Source: Tribonema minus (lineage: Eukaryota > Sar > Xanthophyceae > Tribonematales > Tribonemataceae). From it: a DNA stretch of 64,000 bases. The position numbers and the translations under genes are program-made. The notes under the pieces were generated by a model. The model did no database searches and was not told the DNA's origin. It saw only the letters and a list, made by a program, of their open reading frames with translations. Shown piece after piece: positions 1 through 13,400 of this stretch. Where the stretch lies: positions 423,228 to 487,227 of the forward strand of contig JAFCMP010000020.1 in the NCBI GenBank assembly GCA_017506865.1, read 5' to 3'. Numbering within the stretch: position 1 is the first letter of the stretch; every line of letters begins with the position of its first letter.

Positions 1-263
1 ACATGCGCTAGCTGTACAATCCGCTGTTATCTGATCATGGTAAAAAAAAAAGTAAACCTTTTGCAGATCCAACAGGCCCATGCACAGTCACGAAATGACG
101 TTCTGAACTGGCAAGATTGCTCCCTGCGCACCAGCGCTTGTGAACGGACTGACCTGCTGCTGCAGCGGCATTAGCTCCTTGTCATTGAGCTCCATTCACC
201 GCCGGCCCGAATTCCATCAATGGCCAGCGCAACATGCATGTTGTCAGGTGGATCATAATGAAC

Positions 264-373
264 ATCAGCAGCAGCAGCAGCAGCGGTGGCGGCAGCAGCA
301 GCAGCAGCAGCGGCGGCGGCAGCCGCAGCAGCAGCAACAGCAGCAGAATCAGCAGCAGCAGCAGCAGCAGCAG
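264..373. repeat. (CAG)n/(CTG)n microsatellite
   Basis: An interrupted CAG trinucleotide run with a few GGC and GGT interruptions. It lies at the 3' end of the minus-strand coiled-coil gene, where the reading frame turns into poly-Cys, so the run is probably intronic or untranslated rather than coding. Confidence 0.9.
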
Positions 374-1353
374 TACCGGCAGCGCTCAAATGCAGCACTC
401 GCCTGTTGCTGCAGCAGCGCCAGCTCGCGCTCCTTGGCCTCCACCGCCTGCAGCCGCTCTCTGCACTCCGCCTCCACCCGCGCCACACGGGCCGCCACCC
501 GCTCATCATCCCCTCCATCATCACTGCCGTCGCCGCGCTGCACTTGTCGAGCATTGCTGCTGGAGTCTGCGCGAGAGCGCCTGACAGCTGCTGCGACGTC
601 ACGCCTTGGCGACTGTGCCGCAGCCGCCTGTGTGGGGGCTCGTTGAGAATGCGCCAGCTGCGTGGTCAGCTGTGTAATGAGGTGGCGGGCTTCCACTAGC
701 TGATCTGTTCTGTGAGCCAGCAGCTTGAAGACCTCTGCCTGCTGTCCTGCGAACAGCTCAGTCCACATGGCCACCTGCGAAGCGAAAAACGCGATGTTCG
801 ATGAGCATGTTGGATTGCTTGCCAGCAACAGCGGGTGCCCTCATTTACCGGTTTGCCAACAAATGTGATAGATTGAGCCTCACTGTTACAGCGTCCGGCA
901 CAGCAGTAGCACGCACTGCTCAAGAAACAGCATGCACCAAGACACGGACATGCAAAGCCCCTCCGTGTTTGTTTGTTCATGTGGTCTGACGAAGATGGAC
1001 ACACACAAGGTCCGCACAACACCAAAATTGCATGGTGATCATCATTTGAACAGTAATCAGCTGTTACAGTACTGCGCTTTCTTCATGCTGATGACGAATG
1101 TTAGAAAACCGGCAGTTGGGCATACCTGCTCTTCCCAGAAACCCAGATCTAGCGGTGCCGTTCCGGCAGCAGCGCCATCGATGCTGGCGGCATGTGCATC
1201 TGCAAGCGCCTGCAGCTCTTCACAGACCGCCTCCAGATGAGGCGGGCTGCCCTCCGAGGCGCAACAGGCAATGGCGCTGTCACATGTTGCCTGCCTGAGC
1301 TGCACAATGCAGCAAGCCAGAGTCCGCTGCGGCCAGTGAGTGGGATCAGCCAT
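349..1353 (-). CDS. coiled-coil protein of unknown function, two exons seen
   Basis: Exon 1 (1353 to 1126) starts with ATG in the context MADPTHWPQ and ends EEQ before a GTATGC donor. Exon 2 (774 to 349) follows a CGCAG acceptor and opens VAMWTELFAGQQ. The exons join in phase 0 and give about 217 residues. The protein is helical and rich in Leu, Gln, Ala and Glu, with a heptad-like stretch near the C-terminus (VEAECRERLQAVEAKERELA), so a coiled coil is likely. I do not recognise the family. The poly-Cys end encoded by the microsatellite is suspicious: a donor CG|GTACTG just before it suggests that splicing continues and that the true C-terminus lies to the left of the window. Intron 775-1125 holds nothing recognisable. 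Confidence 0.6.
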
Positions 1354-4300
1354 CGCCCTGCCACTCGTTGACTCTTTGAGCTAGCCTGAGGGGCATGACC
1401 TGCTGTTGGCGAGGTCTTAGCGCCAACTCGCAAATAAACTTCCGGACTTGAAGTACATGGAACTGTTCTCGGCGAGTGAAAATCACACTCAAACTTGTCT
1501 GCACGGTGGACCATGCCGCGGAGGCGAAAGCTGCGGGGCTCGCAACAGCCGTCGTCCTGGCATGTGCGGCCGGCTGGCTGACAGCAGGTACGAATTTTGT
1601 ACACGCCCATCCTCTTGTTGCCATGTTCATCTCTCATGGAAAGCAGTGTGGGGGGGCCTCTGTAACTGGAGGTTCGCAAGGCGCTGCTGAGCAGGTTGCA
1701 TATGCACTCATGTTCTGTTTTTGTGCTGACTGGAGCAGACACCTTCACTCAGTCGGCCTGCCTTCATGTCGTTGACAACCTTTGTGCGGCTGTGAATGGC
1801 TGTGGATGGCACCTCTCCAAGCACCATAGCCATTTCGCGACACCGTGAGCATCTGATGGCTCCGCGCAATCGAACAAAAATGTGCTTGTTGTGCTTACTG
1901 GCAGTGTTTGAGCGAAACCCTGTGGCAAATTACAGCAAGCTACCGTGGCCTCACAGTGCGAGAGGTTACCAGTTGGCTCTATTTAGTAGCAGGATACTGG
2001 GCGCGGCAGCATCATAGACTGGTCTTCTAAACCTTTACTGAAAACGAGTTGCCGGCCAATACCACGTCACGTAATCACAACAAAACCTCCTGCAGTCGCG
2101 CAGCAGGGTACTCAAAGGGGATGCCCTGAGGGGACCGTGCTGCTGCGCTTGCTGCCAAGGGAGGCAGAATCACCGGCGTCTGCGTACCTCGGTGCACAGA
2201 CGCTGCGGCTTCGAGCTGGCACACTGGCTTTGGTGCTTCTCCCCGTATTAGCCTTCGGGGGCTGTGCTGTGCCCCTGTTCCTATCCCACGTTGCCGACAT
2301 TGCCCGCTTCATGTGACTCCATGGCGTCACCGTTACAGATGCCCTGCCAACTTCTTGAACGATTTGTCAGTGCAATGTTGCCCGAGGCTGGCGGACCAGC
2401 ATTTCACCCTTTGCACTAGGCCTCTTCTGACGGAGCAGGCATGCACACCGCATATCCTTGTGCGCGCGCTGCAGTAGTTCCTCTGGCGGAGCTGCCGCAC
2501 TCTGCCATATGACCGCAGTCGTGTTTTCTGTCGCTCGGACTGTTGCAGACACTCAAATCCGAGCACCGGCTTCCATTCAACTGTCTCTGGCATCTGCCAT
2601 GCGTTGCTGACAATCTCCTACACTTGTGCGAGCTCGCGCCTCAAACCCCCTCCCAGAACCAGCGTCGTTTACGCTTTGTGAAGGCGCTAGTCTAACCGTT
2701 TCGCACATGCGCACGCGCATTGTCGCTCCACAGGCAGGCAGCGCTCAACCAGTCCACCCTGGCACGAGACCCCCACCGTGGCGGATCTTGACGCGCCTCA
2801 CATGATTTTCCATCAGCAGCATGGCTTGGAGTTGTCATCGGCAGCATGGCTTGACAGCATCAGCAGCATGGCACTCCAGCAAGGTGTCGGCGCCAGCTGC
2901 CGATGTGGCAGCGAGCATCAGGCGCATGGCCACAGAGGCGCACGGTGAGCCGTGGCAAAGCGCTCCCGTGTGCTGGCAGGCCTGTTGCCTTGTGCTTCTT
3001 GAGGTGCAGGTGCTAACACGGTGTGGGGTGGACCTTGCGCATGGCTTGCTTTCGCATTGGATCAATCTCCGCGGTGAGGCTTGCGGTACTGTGAGCTGCT
3101 GCGACATGCAACATCTGCACTCTTGCATTCTGAAACTGTATTGAGTTCAATTGAGGACATGCTCATGTGCGGTTGGTCAGCAAAATGCGTGTGCTGTGCA
3201 GTCCCTGGCAGTTGTTGATAGCCTCATGTGCTTGAACTGTGGGTGCAGATGCGTGCATGTTCCTGTAGCCATGTCTGTAGCCATATGTCTAACAACGTCG
3301 TCCAAGATTCTGGGCGTTCTATCTCAGCGTACAAAGGTGACCTGCAACTGTGTGCGACGACGCTGGCAGAGTCCAGTGCCGCGCAGTGCACCAGAGGCTG
3401 CACCCTCGTTGCGTGCAACAGCACCAGGCATTCTTGTCATGGCACGCTTGGGGCGTCTCCATCAGCAGCGGCCACGGCGTCGCAACAAGCATAGCTTATA
3501 TCTGCATGATATCATGGTCACAAGCGCTGGTGAACACAGCAGGAGCTGTGTCTCAGCCTGTCACGGCTGGCGACAGTCATGGCTCATCTGCTTGTGGGGG
3601 TTTACACAGGTTATTGGGGCATGAGTATGGCGTGGGCGCAGCAGGGATGGAAGTAAGCATCAAACAGCATGCCACACCCTGAGCGGCGCTACGGATGTTG
3701 AGAGGACGGGTGCGGTGGTAGATGTGTAATCAATACTGCCACTATTAGTGCCATGCCTGCTTAGAGAGGGTAACAACAGCGCTCAGCAAGTGTAGCACAC
3801 CGCTGGACGCCACTTGCGGCAGGCGGGTATGTTCTTGATGGACGCAGGGACCTGCCCGTGACCATTATATGAATATATGTGAAGTGATTGAGGATGGCTG
3901 GCTGGGTTTTGCTTTCCTTTGCTGCGTTTGACTCTGTTTGCGCTATGCTTGCTGCATGTTTGCATGACATTGCCAACGGTGGTACGACGGTTTCCACGCT
4001 GCGTCTTGGGCTCCGACAGCTACATGCTCCCATCAGCTGTTCGGGCATCCCCCTTGCTTTTTGCATCACAGTCGTGTACAGGCCACACTTGGCATGTACA
4101 CTACTGACGTACGCATGCGGGCTAGCATGCGGCACAGAGCGGTTTGGCATCAGTGTCTCCTGTCAAGTGTGGCTGCCGACCCCGAGTAGGCTAGAGCCCC
4201 CCCTTCCCCCATGTCCTACTGCATATAGCTGCTGCAAGACTTCAGCCCATCCCAGAGCTAGCTCGACTTGTCACGATACTAAGCGTCTGGTAGTGCCGTG

Positions 4301-4681
4301 CCATAGCTCGGTGCTTCGCTGGCACCATTCTGGGGTCATGTCTCATGTCTTGGCTCCATGGACCCACTTAATGAGCCCCCAGAGAGCAGAACTGCACCTA
4401 CAGTCATTGACATGGTCGAGACAACTCGTCGCAATGGTGCAGCACAGGTCACACAGTCACAGTGAGTCTTCACAGCTGGGACGAGACGAGTAAACGAGTA
4501 CGAGTACTGTACGAGTACGTACGGGGTGTCCAAAAAAAAACTGTGCCACACTCGTGATAGCTCGCCATAGCTCGCCACAGGCAACTCAACTGCCGAGCAG
4601 AGGCGGAAAGCACCAAAGGCATCTCGTGCGCCGAAGCTACAGCGGTAGCCACGGCTAGCTCGCAGTATAGATACTACATAG
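1354..4681. other. no supported gene
   Basis: About 3.3 kb with only short open frames in both strands, none showing a known family or a convincing exon pair. Some may be 5' exons of the plus-strand gene whose last exons lie at 4682-6123, for example the open stretch near 2340-2419, but I could not link them. No repeats beyond short simple-sequence runs were noticed. Confidence 0.4.
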
Positions 4682-5533
4682 GTTGAAGGGACTGCACCAG
4701 GAGGTCGAGATCATCTCCCTAACGGCCGAGGACGCGATGGCTGCGTCGGTGGCGCCGTCTCTGGGGTTCGATTTCATGCAGGGACCCAGCACTGGTGGCC
4801 CCATCATTCAGGTGGGTGTAGAAATCAGCTTGTGCGAATGTTTCCTCACGGTGCCTGCAGCTTCAAGAACGACCTTGTAGATCTGAGGCGGCCGGAGGCA
4901 ACGCTGCCCGCGCGGGGTTGCGGCTTCAATCTATCTCCAATTCCGGCGCTATACCCGTCGTGCCAGCCGCTCGTAGTAGCGTCGGCAGTGTGCAGATCTT
5001 GTCCTTGCTGACCGACCTTGTGACATTGAACATGCGTGTTATCACATGTTTCTACACATGCCCGCTTTGAAGGCATACTACCGATCCAACAGTCAGCGAG
5101 TGGCTTGTCAGTGCAGCTCAGGCACACGCGTGCTGAGCGCTTTGCGAGACAGTCAATCTCCATTGGGTTTCACAGGCCCGGGGTGTTTTACGCAACACAG
5201 GCCGCCAGTGACAGCAGTGACAAAACTCTGCTTGCAACGTCCTGCTTTTCAATCACATACCACCTACGTTTTAGTGTCATAACTGTGTGTCTCTCGAGGC
5301 TCAGCTAGCATCGCCTTCAACCAATGATCGGCCCTGTACCGCGCTGCCGTGTACACAGAGTTTTGTATCTCTGACCTGGTGAACCAAGCACCTGTCAGTG
5401 ACACTACACACACACTTGACAATTTAAATGTACATGTAACACTTAACAGTGTCCTTCATTGGCATCTGCGCCAACCTCGTCCTGAACCCACCTCACTCGT
5501 CACCCGCCAGGCTCGCTCACCCCGACCCGACCC

Positions 5534-5564
<31 letters not shown>

Positions 5565-6123
5565 GCTGCGCCGCACCGACAACTCCCTCTCCGTCAAGGG
5601 CTCGCGCCACATACTGCTCGCGCAGACGCCCGCCCCCGACACCGCGCGCCTCGCCCGCAGAAACACCGAGCAGACCGCGCGCCCCCGCCCGCCCGACGCA
5701 GCGGCGGCGGCGGCGCGCGCGCACTCTCAGAGCCCCGCGCGCAAGGCGCGCGCGCAGTCGCTGCCCTCCTGGGACGCCGCGCCGCCGCCGCCGCCGCCGC
5801 CGCCAGCGCTCAGCGCCTCGCGCAACCGCGCCGACTCGATCGACATCAAGCGCACGGACGGCGCCTTTCACAGCATCGGCGCGCGCCCGCGCAGCGCCAG
5901 CGTCAGCGTCGCCGGCGGCGCCGCCATGCCCATCAGCGGCGGCAGCGGCAGGCTGTCGGCGAGTGCGACGGCGGCCGGCGGCGGCGGCGTGTTCGGCGGC
6001 AGCTTCGCCAGCAGCTACGGCGGCAGCGGCGGCGGATTTGCGGCGGCGCGCGGCGGTGACGCAACGCCGCCGCAGCAGCAGCCGGCGAACCGCTGGTTCC
6101 GCCGCATGAGCATTAGCAGCTGA
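4682..6123 (+). CDS. 3' portion of an unrecognised gene, last two exons
   Basis: Exon 4682-4811 follows an acceptor ending CATAG and reads LKGLHQEVEIISLTAEDAM up to GGPIIQ before a GTGGGT donor. The last exon, 5566-6123, follows a run of about 28 C ending in CAG and reads LRRTDNSLSVKGSRHILLAQ, finishing WFRRMSISS and stop. Both are in phase 0 relative to each other. The last exon is low-complexity: Pro, Ala, Ser and Gly runs with several basic-Ser segments (RSASV, RADSI) that resemble kinase target sites. This suggests a disordered C-terminal tail. The first of these exons begins with one leftover base of a split codon, so more exons lie upstream, but none could be placed. Function unknown. 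Confidence 0.5.
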
Positions 6124-8652
6124 GGCGGGGGGGGCGGGGGAGGCGCGCCCTTCCAGCCGCAGCCGTGACGGCAGCGGCAGCCACCAGCAGCAGCGGACAA
6201 GAATTTCCCAGGGGGGCGGCGGGGGGGGGTGGGGGGAGGAAGGGGCAAAACTGCTCTCTGCAGCAGTGCTCTGCGGGCCCCCTTTCCCTCCCGCCGTCGC
6301 GTCCGACCGTGTTCATTCCCTAGCCTTTCCTCCAGCCAGCCAGCGGTGTGCTGAAACTCGTTAGGTCCTTTCCGCGTCCGTAGAGTCCGGCGGCTCCGAC
6401 ATGTGTGAGCGCGCGCGCATTTGTGTACTGTAGCATCTGTAGTAGTGGAGTGGCAGCACCTCGACATGACTTGGCGAGGGGGTGCAGAAAGAACGTGACC
6501 CAAGGGGGCCATAGCGGGGCTGCGCGAAGTTAGCCCTAACAGTGGGGTTTGAGATCCTCACTCGCGCGCCGCGCCGCGGCGCCAGCTGCTGCTCGCAGGC
6601 GCGCGGAAAGCATGAGAAATCTCTGCCCCCCTTGTACGTAACTAGGCCTCGAGGGGCACTGACCCCCCTCCCCCCCCCAACAGCCCCTCCATTGTGCGTG
6701 TGTAAGTACAGGAGGGGCCGACCAGCGGGGGGGGCTTTATAATAGGCGACGCGGGTGCGATGCCCCGTCATTTGCATGCGCTGTAGACATGAGCAGGAGA
6801 GCGGTCCGCCTTTCAACTGGCAGCTTCAAGAAGTTTGTGATACAAAAAGGGGGGGCAGGAGGGGGGGGGGCTTGCGCGCCCCCCAACCCCCTGCCCCCGC
6901 CCTTTGAGCACTCAGCCCGCCTCTTGCGCTGCTGGCTCTCCGCTGCCGCAGCTGTGGCTTTAAATGTCACCCCTATCGCTTTGCACCCCAGATAACGCTA
7001 CGCAGATGCCCAGGCCCTTGTTTTTTCTGGTACTCTTGTTGTTGTTCTGATGTACTGTGAGGAGCCATGAGTGCGATAGCACGCTCATCCATTCTGCAGA
7101 GTGTACGCTGCGAAACTGGTGTGCTAACTTTGTGAAGTACAAATGTATTGTTTGTTGAGAACTGCGCCACTGGCACAATTTTATAGGGTGGCAATGCTTT
7201 CCACAACTGCCACTATCAATCTATGCCTGGCTTGTAAGCGCTGCATGGCTGGATGCGTCACACATCTATGGTTACAGTCGAGGGGCACTGACTTCCGCAC
7301 AGCTACATACACTTGTGCGAGTCAGTCGCTCAACAAGCTGTACTTTTTATTAATTCTCGCTCAGGGCGCGAAAAAGCCCAGATGATGGTCTAACTTGATG
7401 CTGCTGTACGGAATCTGCATGTCGTACATGGCCTGGATCCAGTGCCAGTTGTGAGAAACTGGCAAGGGCAGTGGCTTGTACTGCCACAAACAGTTCATGC
7501 GCAAAAAATGCTGCAGTACATTGGGCGTTAGATTGCCAGGCCTTGCACCATAGGCCTGCCGCCAATGCAATACCATTTGATGTTGTGGCGTATCCAATGC
7601 GCCCATTCATGTATATCCAATGCGCTTATTCATGTACTTGCACTCTCGTGTTCACAGCAGTCGAAGGTGGGTAGACTAAGTTGTATGTATGGAATCATGC
7701 GTAGAAAACTGAAGTGGGACGTGCCCTTTTGGCGCTGCATTGCAGTGTGTACCGTTCCAACCATGGTTGCCACATGACATGACTGGGCGTATGAAAACAA
7801 ACTTCAATGTTGCTTGTCGACGGCATGTCACGTGTCACGTGTACCACACAGTGGTCATTCGTCAAAACCACCGCATAGCATATGCATCATTATGAAGGTT
7901 GCACAAGACGAGCCAGCCTCACAGCTACACATGAAATCAGCTGTCTCTTCCACCATGCAGCAACGAGCCAGCGCACTGGTGCACAGTGCCGAGATAGTTG
8001 GAAAAACATAGATGGCAATTGCATTTGCATGCTGGCATGCAGATGACAAACGCATGCGGCCGTCATTGGTCACCGACGCTCGGAGCAACCGCCATGATTC
8101 TGCAGTGGTCAACATCTCCGTGCCAGAACAGTGGATCAGGCTAGAAAACACGAGCAAGAGGCCGCAACCGTTAGCCCATGTTGTTAAAGCCGGCTGTCAT
8201 TACTGTGTGTGGCCCCATGGCGTGGCGTGTGCGATATGCTGCGCACTGCTGGTTACCCTCGTGGCTCGGGCGATGCAGATCCTGCCGTTCGCAGTTGCAG
8301 CGCCACACACTGCGCAGCAGCCCCACACGGGGCATACTTAGCGCACAGGCAGCTGCAAGCAAGCAACGCAAGTGCGCAAGCGAGGCGCGCGCTGCCCGAT
8401 TCGGGCGTGCCCCTGCTGTGCACGGCCCCGCCCCGTGCATACATTTAGCCAGAGGGCGCGCTGCCGCTGCTGCCGCTGCATACCCGCGGCAGCCAGCCTT
8501 TTAAGAAAGAAAGGCACCGGCCGCAGCTGCCGTGCCGCACGGGCAACGCCGCGCTGAGCGCTGCCGCCCTGATCGCTGCCCTATGAAACCGCCCCGCCGC
8601 ACAGCTCCCTCACAGCTGACTCGCGAGTCAACTCCGCCCTTCGCCGCGCCCC
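6124..8652. other. intergenic, no supported gene
   Basis: Between the stop at 6123 and the ELOF1 stop at 8653 there are several G-rich or C-rich runs (for example near 6128, 6210, 6665, 6850) and no open frame with recognisable content. It probably contains two converging 3' ends. Confidence 0.5.
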
Positions 8653-10049
8653 TCATATATCGCTATCTTCGCCGTCCGACGCCGCCGCCGCTGCCGCCGC
8701 CCTGCTGCTGCCGCCCCCCTCCCCCCCTTCCCCCTCCTCATCCTCCCTGTCCAACTCCTGGTTCGCCGCGTGCTCCGCCTCGGCGGCGTCTATCCACTCC
8801 GTGAAGATGTCGATGGGCTCTGAGAGGTAGTTGATGACGGTGCTGCGGCGCGCGCGCGCACGCGTTTGAGGGATGCGTGAAGTGAGCAGAGTCGCGCACA
8901 GCGGAGTGAGTAGGTAGTGCGCACAGGGGGGTCGGGGGTGCGCGGGACCTCTGCGCTTGCGCGCGAACGTGCTCTCATCCCCCCCCCTGTTCGGTGCAGA
9001 AGGACCAGTCGACCTGCCACCGCGCATGCGTCCCCTTGCCTGTTTGCCAGACATGCTCGCGTGTAGACCTGCGAAATCACTAGTAGCTCTGCCTCGTCCT
9101 TGCCGCTGAAAGCGCCTCGGTGCTGGTGGTATGTACGCGTACGTTAACTGCCCCTGCATGTGACTCTTGTGGTGCATGCAATACACACACAAAAATCACC
9201 TGCCGCGCCATGCAGAGATGCCAGGTGCACTGCTTTCACTCTCGTGTTGCATGCAGCACACATACAGACATCATGTGCAACACCAGCAAGGCCAGCAGCA
9301 CTGCCCCTGCATTGCCACCAATTCGCAATCCGTAATGGATCAGAGCAAAGACGGAATAAAATAGAGGAGCACAGACAAATCGCTGATGGCCTGCACAGGC
9401 AGTCTAGGACATGCACGGCAATGGCGGAAGGGAGTGAAAGCCTGGCCATTCCATATCCTGACACTGGTCAGTGCTGCTCTCACCTGTACTTGGTGTCGCA
9501 TCTCCGGCACTGCAGCGTCCCCACATTGTCCTTGAAGTTCCTGTACAGAGAAACGAAGTGCACAATATTCTGTGAGCATGTAGATGTGGAAGTGGTGTAG
9601 GCCGTTGCCTCACTGTACCAATGGAAGCAATGGCACTTGCTTTACAGCTGACGCAGTCACCTGGCCATGGCAGACGTGAGTGTACAAAGAAGCAGACTAG
9701 AGAAACTGCAGCACTGACAATGTAGTGACACTCGGCAACCAGCCTGAGGTTGCAATCGGCGTTAACAGAAGTACGCGACTACAGCATTCTGCAGCACCTA
9801 CAGACCTGATATGTGAACGGCGTGAATGGCCTTCGGTTGAGCAGGCAACATTGCTGCTGAGTGCCGAGGATATGATGGTCACTCGGCGCTGGCGCTTTGA
9901 GCGGATGAACACATCCAGTCGAACTGCTTCACTTACATTGTGCACTGAACGACTTTGTCGTGGCAGCAGAATGGACACTTGAAGCTTGTATCCAATGTCG
10001 GCCGCTTCTTATTGGATATCTTCTTCGTACTGCTCTTTCTCCGGCCCAT
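8653..10049 (-). CDS. ELOF1: transcription elongation factor 1 homologue (ELOF1/Elf1), complete, three exons
   Basis: ELOF1 is a small zinc-ribbon protein that binds elongating RNA polymerase II and acts in transcription elongation and transcription-coupled repair. Exon 1 (10049-9937) encodes MGRRKSSTKKISNKKRP and the first zinc pair in KCPFCCHDK. Exon 2 (9540-9484) encodes NFKDNVGTLQCRRCDTKY with the second pair CRRC. Exon 3 (8842-8653) encodes STVINYLSEPIDIFTEWIDA, the family's most conserved block, and then the stop. The basic N-terminus, C-x2-C...C-x2-C spacing and the NYLSEP-x-D motif all match the family. Introns are 9541-9936 (GTAAGT donor) and 8843-9483 (GTGAGA donor). The product is about 119 residues. 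It is longer than the animal form because of a C-terminal acidic and Ala-rich tail (about 35 residues, DREDEEGEG to DGEDSDI), which resembles the acidic extension of fungal Elf1. It is divergent from the dynein gene. Confidence 0.95.
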
Positions 10050-10432
10050 GGTTGCTGTGTATCTGTGGCGAAGCACAGCAATGGAGAGTGATATGTCGGA
10101 TGTGTCTAGACACGCACACGACGCCATCGGTGTCAAATCAAAGCATTCGACGAGCACATCACACTCACCTGCAGTGTCGATGGGAACCCCGCAGTGTGCC
10201 TGTGGTGTGCCTGCTCTCAACTTCCACCGTTCTTCAACTCCTTCTTTAACTTTCGCCAATGTGTAACTGTCAATCGATCTGAACTCGGATATATGATGCT
10301 CAGGGAACGCCGACATGGTCATACAGCATCCGAAAGTGCTGAATGCTGGTTTCCACTCTGTTGACTGTTGCCGGACGGTAGCACACGCGCCCAGGGAGGC
10401 CTGCTACCACCACCAAAGTCACCAACCTCAAC
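10050..10432. promoter_or_regulatory. shared divergent upstream region of ELOF1 and the dynein gene
   Basis: 383 bp separate the two start codons, so both promoters must lie here or overlap the first exons. I see no clear TATA box. Inferred from gene arrangement only. Confidence 0.45.
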
Positions 10433-13400
10433 ATGGCGGCGCCAATTCTCAGACCTGGGTACCGCCGCATGCTGCTACAAGTGGACAGGGGCCTAGGCAT
10501 CAACGATGCTGCTTTGACGGAGTCCCTCTTCACCCAAGAGGATGTCATGCTCAAGGTCGATCAGTTCTTCAGCAGTGGTGCCGGGAGCAGCAGGCAGATC
10601 TTTTTTTACTGCCGTGCTGCCGGCCATGAGCCCAATAGTGATCCGTCTCTGCAGCGAACAACACCAGTGTATAGTAACGAAAAAGCTGAGCGAACTCGAT
10701 GCAGCCTCAGCAACGATTTTGACACAGGCGCGTTGCGGACTTCTCAGCCCAGGCGCTCACAGCAGGCAGCACAGAGGGACAGCAGCAACGCCATCGGCAC
10801 CTGCACCACTGTTGGCGTGCAGTTGGTAGCAAGCCTCAGCGGCGCAGCGGTGCGCACAGGCAGTGCCAGCAATACCGACGCCACGCGTCCCATCGTCTGG
10901 TTTGCAAAGGCAGCCTCCACACGCGGCACCCAACCTGCCGCCGCCGCCGCCGCCGCTGCCGCCGCCGATGGCGACTTCACGCACATCGTATCCGGAACGC
11001 TGGCGCACCCCGTAGAAGGCCTAGCAGCGGTGTTGTCCAGAGTCTACATGCCGGCGCTGGCGGCGCTGGGGGCGCACGCGTGGGGCGCCGTGCCGCCCGC
11101 CGCCGCGCACCGCTTCAAGCTGAGCGTTGAGGGATTCGTGGACCGCGCCGCGCGCGCCGCCGCCGGCGCCGGCGGCAGTGGCGACGTCCGTCTGCGCATG
11201 CCGAAGCCCGAGCAGGTGGCCGCCGCGGAGGCCATCACGGCGCAGCTCACGGCGTACAACAATGGCGGCAGCAGCGGGGGCGACGGCGGCGGCGGCGGCG
11301 GCGGCTGCGGCTGCGGCGGCGGCGGCGGCAGCGGCAGCGGCGCCGCGCCGCCGGAGTACGACCCTGCGCTGATTCTCCACCTGTGCGCGCTCACACACGA
11401 GTGGTGCGACCAGATTGACGACTGCCTGCGTGACGACGGCAGCGCCGGCGCGCTCGACCGTGGCGGCGGCAGCAGCAGCAGCGCCGGTGCTGCCCGCGAC
11501 GGCGGCGGCGGCGGCGGCGGGCCGGCGGCGGAGCTTGCGCTGTGGCGGCGGCGCGCGCGCGAGCTGGCGGCGCTGTCGGCGCAGCTGCGCGCAGCGCCGT
11601 GCCGCGCCGCCGCGGCAGCGCTCGACCTCATCGCGCGCGCGTCGTCGCCGGAGCCGCTGCTCACGGACCGGCACGCGGTGGCGCTGGCGGTGGCGCGGCG
11701 GCGGCGCGCGGGGCGCGCGGCGGCGGCGGCGCGCGCTGCGGCAGAGGACAACGCGCGCCACCTGGCGCCGCTGGAGCGGTACTTTGGGCTGCTGAGCGCT
11801 GGCGCGCCGGGGGTTATAAAGGGGGCGCTGCCGGGGCTGTTCGACGCGCTGCTGCTGGTGCTGACGGCGGCGCGCGGGTTCGCGGGGGCGCGGCTGGAGG
11901 GACTCATGGTGAAGGTGAGGGGGGGGGTAGGTAGGTTTTTTGTAGGGCACGTTTGGAGGTTGCCGAGGGGAAGGTGCAAGGAGAAGCTGATGCGCATGTA
12001 TGGAGGTGTGGTGTAAATGCCCCCTGCTTGGCAACTTGCGTGGGTCGTGCGCGCGAGCATCTGCAGAGCGAAGGTGACGCCCCATGTCTGTGAAGATTCC
12101 TGATGCTGTAAATTTGGCTCTCGGTCGTTGTGAGTCGCGAGGCACGGTACATGGCAAGCAGAAGTTCATGTGGCGCTGCTGCCCCGTTTCGCGGCCGCCA
12201 ACACGCTCACGTGTGCAAAGGTCTTCATGTAGAGGTGAGTATCACCGATAGTATTAGGGTATGTAGGTGCTGCTCACGTGTACTGGTCTACCCTACCTCC
12301 TCCGCATGCATACACACCTCATGTATGCGCCCATGGTGTTGCAAACCACCAGCGCGATGACAAGCTCTTGTAAGCTGGCTGCCAACGTGTGCGTGGACTT
12401 TTCGTACGCCAACCAACTACGCCCGCCACACCCTCTGCTGGCCGTACTTGCATGGCACGTCACACACTGGCAAACCGCTCGCCAATGAATGTCACGTTCA
12501 CCCCCCCACCGCCGCACATGGTCAGGTCACCAGCGCGATGGTCCACTCCTGCCAACAAGCGCGACCACCCCCGACGCTCCGCGAGGGGCTGCATCAGCGC
12601 AGTCGTTTTGTGCCATGCATGTAGCGGACGGCTCTACAGCACTTCAAAGTGTGATGTTCAGCTTCATCATGTTCACCGACATGCGCGTGCGCGCAGATCA
12701 CCAGCGCGATGGTCCACTCCTGCAAGCTCGCCGTCAACGCGCGCGACCCCCCCGACGCGCTCTGGGACAAGGACTTTGCCGCCACCGCGGCAGCGCTCGA
12801 TGCCGCGCTGCAGCTCAACCAGGCCTACCAGGAGCACTACCACAAACTTCAAGATCGCCTCACCGCCGGCGCCGCCACAGCACCGGCGAGCGTTGTCGGT
12901 TTCGCGGAGCCCCCCATGAGCCCTTTGTGCGTGGACGCCTGGGGGGCGGGGGGAGGGGATGCAATCAGCCTGAGCCATGGCAGCAGCAGCAGTGTGGCAG
13001 CGGGGCGGGGCAGCAGTTGCAGCCCAGCAAGAGGGGGGAGGAATAGTACCGCGGCGGCGGCGACGAGTCCCCTCAAGGGGCGCCCCCCCAGGGGAGGGAG
13101 TGTCTGTAGCCCCCCCATCAGAGGGGGTCACGCGGTCAACTCCGCGATCGGAGGGCACGCACACAGGGCGTCTGCGAGAGACAGCACCCAGTCCTCCCTC
13201 CTCCCATCGCCGACAACGAGCCACGTGGGCAGGCCAGGGGGACAGCAGGGGGACAACAGGGGGACGGGGGGCCCCCTGCGACTCCCCGCCCCCGCGCGCG
13301 TATTTGCGGAGCTGGACGCATTCTGCCGCCGCGCCGCCGCGCTCATGGACCTGTTCAGCGCGGCGCGGCAGTCGCGCGCGCTCGGCGCGGCGAGCGCGCT

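Noticed and set aside
140-646. Open frames with poly-Gln, poly-Ala or poly-Ser over the CAG run
   Set aside because: All frames of a CAG microsatellite stay open. No other coding evidence, and the minus-strand gene explains the adjoining region.
4527-4552. Mariner-type terminal repeat (GGGGTGTCCAAAA)
   Set aside because: Only one end-like word, no inverted partner and no transposase nearby.
11021-12169. Long minus-strand Arg/Ala-rich frames over dynein exon 1
   Set aside because: Shadows of a GC-rich coding exon; the plus strand has clear dynein homology.
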